30,886 bases of DNA, taken from positions 1 through 30,886 of IMG/VR virus record IMGVR_UViG_3300042691_011952; one strand, written 5' to 3'. Of the stretch, positions 26,946 to 30,886 are shown piece by piece (within the stretch, counting starts at the first letter, position 1; each line of letters begins with the position of its first letter). The translations under genes and the position numbers were made by a program. The notes below the pieces were generated by a model. That model was not told where the DNA came from, made no database searches, and saw nothing but the letters and a program-made list of their open reading frames with translations. The DNA comes from a virus.

Positions 26946-28576
26946 TGGCTGGACTTACCGACGAAAAAAAATCATTCTTTAGCTCTATCATAGAGAACAT
27001 AAAGAAAGTGGGTAGTTTTGGAATGGCCTACGAGGATTTAGTTATAAAAAATTCACAAGCAGTAGGTATAACAGAAGCTCAGTTTCTCCAAAAAGGAGGA
27101 ATTAAAGATGAATCTTTCTTATTTGGTTTAAGAAGAGCAGATACTACAACTAAACAATACATAGCATACTTTGATAAGGATTATAAAAATAAAAGACACT
27201 ACTTACAAGGATTTGCTCAAAACCCAGAAATAGAATTTATATTAGACACAATATGTGACGAATCTATAGTTTACGACGAAAAAAACTTCTGGGCTTATTT
27301 TTCTTTTATGCAGCATGATGATGTTGATGAAGAAACATATGATAAAGTACAAAAAAGATACAAAGAGATTTACAATCTATTTGGATTTAATCAAGACATA
27401 TCAGCATGGCATTTATTTAGAAAATTTCTAGTAGATGGTATTATAGCATTTGAAATAGTATTCGATAAAAAAGGAAAGAACATTGTAGGATTTAAAGAAT
27501 TAGATCCTTGGTCTTTAATACCAACAGTAGAGCCACAGCCCGATGGTAGTTTTATTGATATATGGATTCAGTATCCAGATAATCCATCACTTACAAGAAA
27601 ACTATATGATTCACAAATAATCTATTTAAGTTATGCTAAAGGTGGCGGAACATCATCTAGAGTTAGTTACTGTGAAAGAATGATTAGATCCTTTAATCTA
27701 TTAAGAATAATGGAGCATACTAGAATCATATGGAACGTAATGAACTCATCTTACAGGATGGCAATGACAGTTCCAATTGGTACTAGATCCCCACAAAAGG
27801 CTAAACAGACTTTAGGAGAACTTATGTCAATCTATAAAGAGGATATAAGATTAAATACTGACAGTGGGGAATTAAGTGTAGATGGTAAACCAAAAATACA
27901 ATTCTTTAAAAACTATTTAATGCCTTCATCTCCTAATGGTACTCCTGATATACAACCACTACCCGGTGGAGGTGATGCAACAGCATTTTCTGACACAACA
28001 GTACTTAAGTATTTTGCAAATAAATTAAGGATGGACTCTAAAATACCAGCAACAAGATTTGGTAGAGAAGAGTCAGGATCAGAAGGAACAATTACTTTTA
28101 CAGCAGAAGGTCTTGATCAAGAAGAAGTAAGATTTGGTAAGTTTATAAACAGGCTTAGATCAATATACCAAGAAATACTAATGAAACCACTTTGGGTTCA
28201 ATTCTGTTTAGATTTTCCGCACTTGAAAAAAGACTATATAATAAAATCTGAATTCGGTCTAGACTATGTTAAAGAAAACATGTTTAGAGAGGCAAAAGAA
28301 ATGGAAGTTTTAACTGCAAGAAAAGATCAGGTAATTAAAATATCAGCATTAATGAATTCACAAGGAAAAAAATACTTTAGTATGGATTTCTTAGTGGATC
28401 GATGGCTAGGAGTTAAAGGACAGGATCTTCTAACAAATAAAAAAGCTAAAGAAAAAGCTGCGGAAGAAAAGAAAAAAGCAGCTGAAGCAGAAGCTGGTGC
28501 TACGGGAGCTGAAGGAGCTACTGGAGCTGAAGGAGCTACTGGAGCTGAAGGTGGAGGAGACGAATTTACACTATAA
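26945..28576 (+). CDS. 20: Portal vertex protein, gp20-like, copy 1
   Basis: 543 residues (T4 gp20: 524). It has the T4 portal pattern: YIAYFDKDY, FILDTICDESIVYDE, a wing region with FKELDPWSLIP, the stretch IMEHTRIIWNVMNSSYRMAM then PVG-like TVPIGTRSPQKAK, LGELMSIYKEDI, and the C-terminal MDSKIPATRFGRE and RLRSIYQEILMKPLW. The portal ring at one head vertex nucleates head assembly, carries the packaging motor and later binds the neck. The C-terminus is an unusual Ala/Glu/Lys stretch ending in GATGAEGATGAEG repeats. A second portal gene follows 6 bases later. Confidence 0.95.
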   Translation: MAGLTDEKKSFFSSIIENIKKVGSFGMAYEDLVIKNSQAVGITEAQFLQKGGIKDESFLFGLRRADTTTKQYIAYFDKDYKNKRHYLQGFAQNPEIEFILDTICDESIVYDEKNFWAYFSFMQHDDVDEETYDKVQKRYKEIYNLFGFNQDISAWHLFRKFLVDGIIAFEIVFDKKGKNIVGFKELDPWSLIPTVEPQPDGSFIDIWIQYPDNPSLTRKLYDSQIIYLSYAKGGGTSSRVSYCERMIRSFNLLRIMEHTRIIWNVMNSSYRMAMTVPIGTRSPQKAKQTLGELMSIYKEDIRLNTDSGELSVDGKPKIQFFKNYLMPSSPNGTPDIQPLPGGGDATAFSDTTVLKYFANKLRMDSKIPATRFGREESGSEGTITFTAEGLDQEEVRFGKFINRLRSIYQEILMKPLWVQFCLDFPHLKKDYIIKSEFGLDYVKENMFREAKEMEVLTARKDQVIKISALMNSQGKKYFSMDFLVDRWLGVKGQDLLTNKKAKEKAAEEKKKAAEAEAGATGAEGATGAEGATGAEGGGDEFTL

Positions 28577-28582
28577 AATAAA

Positions 28583-30241
28583 ATGGCTGGATTTTTAGAT
28601 AACTTAGGAAAAATAAATCCGAATATCTCTAGGATATTAAAAACTATTAGCGGATTAGGATCATTTGGTATGGAGTATAAGGATATGGTAATCCAAGACT
28701 CTATGGCAATAGGTGTATCTGAAGCTAATATGAGAGAAAGGTTCGGGTTTACAGATACCGACGAAGATTTCATCTATAGTATAGCTGCACAGGATACTAC
28801 TAATAGAAAGTATATTGCATACTTCGATAAAGATTATCCTTTCAAAAGAGACTTCCTTAGAACATTTGCACTAAATGCTGAGATAGAATATATTCTAGAT
28901 ACTATATGCGATGAAGCTATAGTTTATGACGAAAAGAACTTCTTTTGTCATCCTGCTTTAATGAATATGGATCTTAAAGAAGATGTCGTAAAAGCAATGA
29001 GAAAAAATTTCAGAAAGCTATACGTACTTCACAACTTCGCTAATGGTTTAACCGGATGGCAATACTTTAGACAATTAATAGTTGAAGGATTCTTAGCATT
29101 CGAAATAATATATTCGAATGACGGAAAAGAAATAATAGGATTTAAAGAGTTAGATCCAGTAAGCTTAACTCCAGCAGTCGAAAAAAAAGCAGATGGAACT
29201 AGAGAAACTATATGGTGGCAATATTACGGAGAAACAGTAAGACAAAGAAAATTATTGGATGCTCAGGTCATTTACATATCATATGCTAAGGCAAATGTTG
29301 TTTCTAGAGTTTCATATACTGAAAGATTAATAAGATCATACAACTTATTAAAAATAATGGAGCATTCCCGAATAATATGGAACGTAATGAATTCTCAATA
29401 TAGAATTAAAATGACAGTTCCTATTGGAAGTAAAGCCCCCCAAAAAGCTAAAGAAACATTAGGTGAACTTATGTCAGTTTATAAAGAGGACATTAAGTTA
29501 GATACAACATCCGGTGAATTATCAATAAACGGTAGACCTGATATACAATTCTATAAAAACTACTTATTCCCTCAGCAAGGAGGTGAATCAGTTAAAATAG
29601 AAACATTAAATGCACAAGGACCCAATCTAAATGTTATGGACTCAGTGGTTTACTTCTATAATAAACTAAGACAAGATTCCAAAATACCTTATAATAGATT
29701 TTCTTCTAGATTTGGAGTTGGATCAAATAACGTTTTTAAAACAGGTGCAGATGGAGCAGAAAGGGATGAAGTAAGATTTGCTAAGTTTACAACAAGACTT
29801 AGATCTATATTTCAGGAAATAATAGTTAAACCCCTTTGGATACAGATGTGTTTGGATTTTCCAGATCTTAAAAATGATTCGGAGTTCAGAAGTCAAATAG
29901 GTGTAAAATTTGAAAGCGATAACCTATTTGGTGAATCTAGAGAAATAGAACAGTTAATAAAGAAAATAGATTTCATAACAGCAATGGGCGAAATTAAAGA
30001 AACTGTGAACGAGGAAGAAGTACAATTTTTTGATCAGGACTTTATGATAGAAAGATGGCTTGATTTATCTTATGATGATATACAGCTAAACAAATCTTAT
30101 GTAAAGAAATCTGAGGAAGATGGAAAAGCTGGAGCTACCGGAGCTACCGGAGGGGCGGAAGCAGCAGCAGAACCAGCAGCAGAACCAGCAGCAGAACCAG
30201 CAGCAGCAGAACCAGCAGCAGGGGAAGAACCAGCAGTATAG
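28583..30241 (+). CDS. 20: Portal vertex protein, gp20-like, copy 2
   Basis: 552 residues, aligned with copy 1 along its full length and roughly half identical by eye. Shared blocks include GSFGM, YIAYFDKDY, YILDTICDEAIVYDEKNF, GFKELDP, IMEHSRIIWNVMNS, TVPIGSKAPQKAK, LGELMSVYKEDI and RLRSIFQEIIVKPLWIQ. Both copies keep the same landmark motifs, so both should fold as portals. Differences lie in the wing insert, the loop after NYLFPQQGG and the C-terminal tail, which here is GATGATGG followed by repeats of AAEPAAEPAAE. No pseudogene signs. Possible roles: a mixed ring, two head types, or one copy specialised for another vertex. Confidence 0.95.
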   Translation: MAGFLDNLGKINPNISRILKTISGLGSFGMEYKDMVIQDSMAIGVSEANMRERFGFTDTDEDFIYSIAAQDTTNRKYIAYFDKDYPFKRDFLRTFALNAEIEYILDTICDEAIVYDEKNFFCHPALMNMDLKEDVVKAMRKNFRKLYVLHNFANGLTGWQYFRQLIVEGFLAFEIIYSNDGKEIIGFKELDPVSLTPAVEKKADGTRETIWWQYYGETVRQRKLLDAQVIYISYAKANVVSRVSYTERLIRSYNLLKIMEHSRIIWNVMNSQYRIKMTVPIGSKAPQKAKETLGELMSVYKEDIKLDTTSGELSINGRPDIQFYKNYLFPQQGGESVKIETLNAQGPNLNVMDSVVYFYNKLRQDSKIPYNRFSSRFGVGSNNVFKTGADGAERDEVRFAKFTTRLRSIFQEIIVKPLWIQMCLDFPDLKNDSEFRSQIGVKFESDNLFGESREIEQLIKKIDFITAMGEIKETVNEEEVQFFDQDFMIERWLDLSYDDIQLNKSYVKKSEEDGKAGATGATGGAEAAAEPAAEPAAEPAAAEPAAGEEPAV

Positions 30242-30336
30242 ATTTATAAGCGAAAACTTATTCTTTTTATTTAGTATAATATAAAAATCCTTTTTATTAT
30301 TTAAATTGGATTTCTATATTAGCTAAAAATACATTC

Positions 30337-30886
30337 ATGCAGAAAGAACTTAGAATTCTATTAGAGATTGAAATCGCAACAGGAAACGGATCACAAAAGA
30401 TTAAACAAGATCTTATAAAAAATAACTATTCTAAGGAATTAGAGTATCTTTTAAAAGTTGCATTAGATCCTTTCTTAACTACAAAGCTTCACAAACTTCC
30501 AGTACTTTCAGAGTCTCCTTATAAACTAGAAACAAACGATCTCTTTGAAAGATTTAAAAATTTAACAGAAAAACTTTTTTTAGCTCCAGCTGCAAACGAT
30601 AAGCTAAGAGAAGAAGCATTCGAAGTTGTTAACTGCTACCCTCTTTCAGAGGAAGAAAGAAAGATTTTGTCTAAAGTTTTAACAAAAAGATTAAACATAG
30701 GAATCGGAGCTAAATTAATAAACAAAGCTTTCAATAAGGAAGTTATACCTGATCCAAGTCTAATGCTTGCACAAGATGACGAAGACGAAATAAAAAAATG
30801 GGATCTAATCGTTTGTGAGGAAAAATATGATGGTGTAAGGGTTATAGCATTTGTTTCTGGAGAGGAAGTGAAATTTTACACAAGAG
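30337..30886 (+). CDS. 30: ATP-dependent DNA ligase (5' part)
   Basis: Open from the ATG at 30337 to the window end, 183 residues visible. The N-terminal 140 residues are helical, with ERKILSKVLTKRLNIGIGAK as in T4 gp30-type ligases, followed by PSLMLAQ, the usual segment before the nucleotidyltransferase site. Motif I is EEKYDGVR with the AMP-accepting lysine K163. The enzyme seals nicks in DNA using ATP in replication, recombination and repair. It is separated from the portal genes by 95 bases containing a TATAATAT and no strong terminator, so it may be part of another transcription unit. Confidence 0.93.
   Translation, partial: MQKELRILLEIEIATGNGSQKIKQDLIKNNYSKELEYLLKVALDPFLTTKLHKLPVLSESPYKLETNDLFERFKNLTEKLFLAPAANDKLREEAFEVVNCYPLSEEERKILSKVLTKRLNIGIGAKLINKAFNKEVIPDPSLMLAQDDEDEIKKWDLIVCEEKYDGVRVIAFVSGEEVKFYTR

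Noticed and set aside
28327-28773. Minus-strand frame across the junction of the two portal genes
   Set aside because: It is antisense to two certain genes; its Pro/Ala/Ser repeat is the reverse of the GATGAEG tail.
30244-30270. Possible terminator after the second portal gene
   Set aside because: The stem ATAAG/CTTAT is only 5 AT-rich base pairs; the T-rich stretch after it is ordinary for this genome.

Overview
This window is a stretch of a T4-like (myovirus) phage genome with low GC content. The gene order gp14-like neck, small terminase (16), large terminase (17), tail sheath (18), tail tube (19, twice) follows T4. Further on come a gp55-type late sigma factor, a gp4-type head-completion nuclease, two portal proteins (20, twice) and the start of an ATP-dependent DNA ligase. 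Nearly all genes are on the + strand and tightly packed, often with ATGA or TAATG overlaps. Start codons are preceded by A/T-rich leaders rather than Shine-Dalgarno sequences, and arginine is mostly AGA. This style is typical of phages of Bacteroidota (for example flavobacteria). The host assignment is inference; the T4-like assignment rests on several recognisable proteins.

Layout. 1-469: the 3' end of an unknown gene with a Gly-Ala-Thr tail, converging on a small minus-strand membrane protein gene. 479-9927: neck, DNA packaging, tail sheath and tail tube genes, closed by a terminator. 10030-13302: a small membrane protein, a gp26-like baseplate/tail assembly protein that appears to continue by a +1 frameshift, a terminator, and a low-complexity virion-type protein. 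13364-16460: a non-structural block with a small unknown protein, dCMP deaminase, an ECF-like sigma factor, a membrane protein, a RecB/Cas4-like nuclease and a coiled-coil protein, closed by a strong terminator. 16534-22894: a membrane/coiled-coil protein, two paralogous small proteins probably belonging to the fibre, a collagen-like tail fibre and a second fibre protein. 22951-25511: a 769-residue protein ending in about eight 23-residue repeats and then a slippery A-run, with an 84-residue -1-frame extension. 25508-30241: late sigma factor, gp4-like nuclease, a conserved protein of unknown role and two tandem portals. 30337-end: DNA ligase, cut by the window edge.

How the parts fit together. 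The window encodes the packaging motor and the portal it docks on, the contractile tail and its assembly factors, and the host-recognition fibres. It also carries the sigma factors likely to drive late transcription of these genes, and some DNA metabolism genes. The most unusual points are two portal paralogs, two tail tube paralogs, two independent candidate recoding sites (CTT TGA and A AAA AAG TAA, both in the right phase), two different sigma-like proteins, and Gly-x-Thr collagen-like tails on several unrelated virion proteins.
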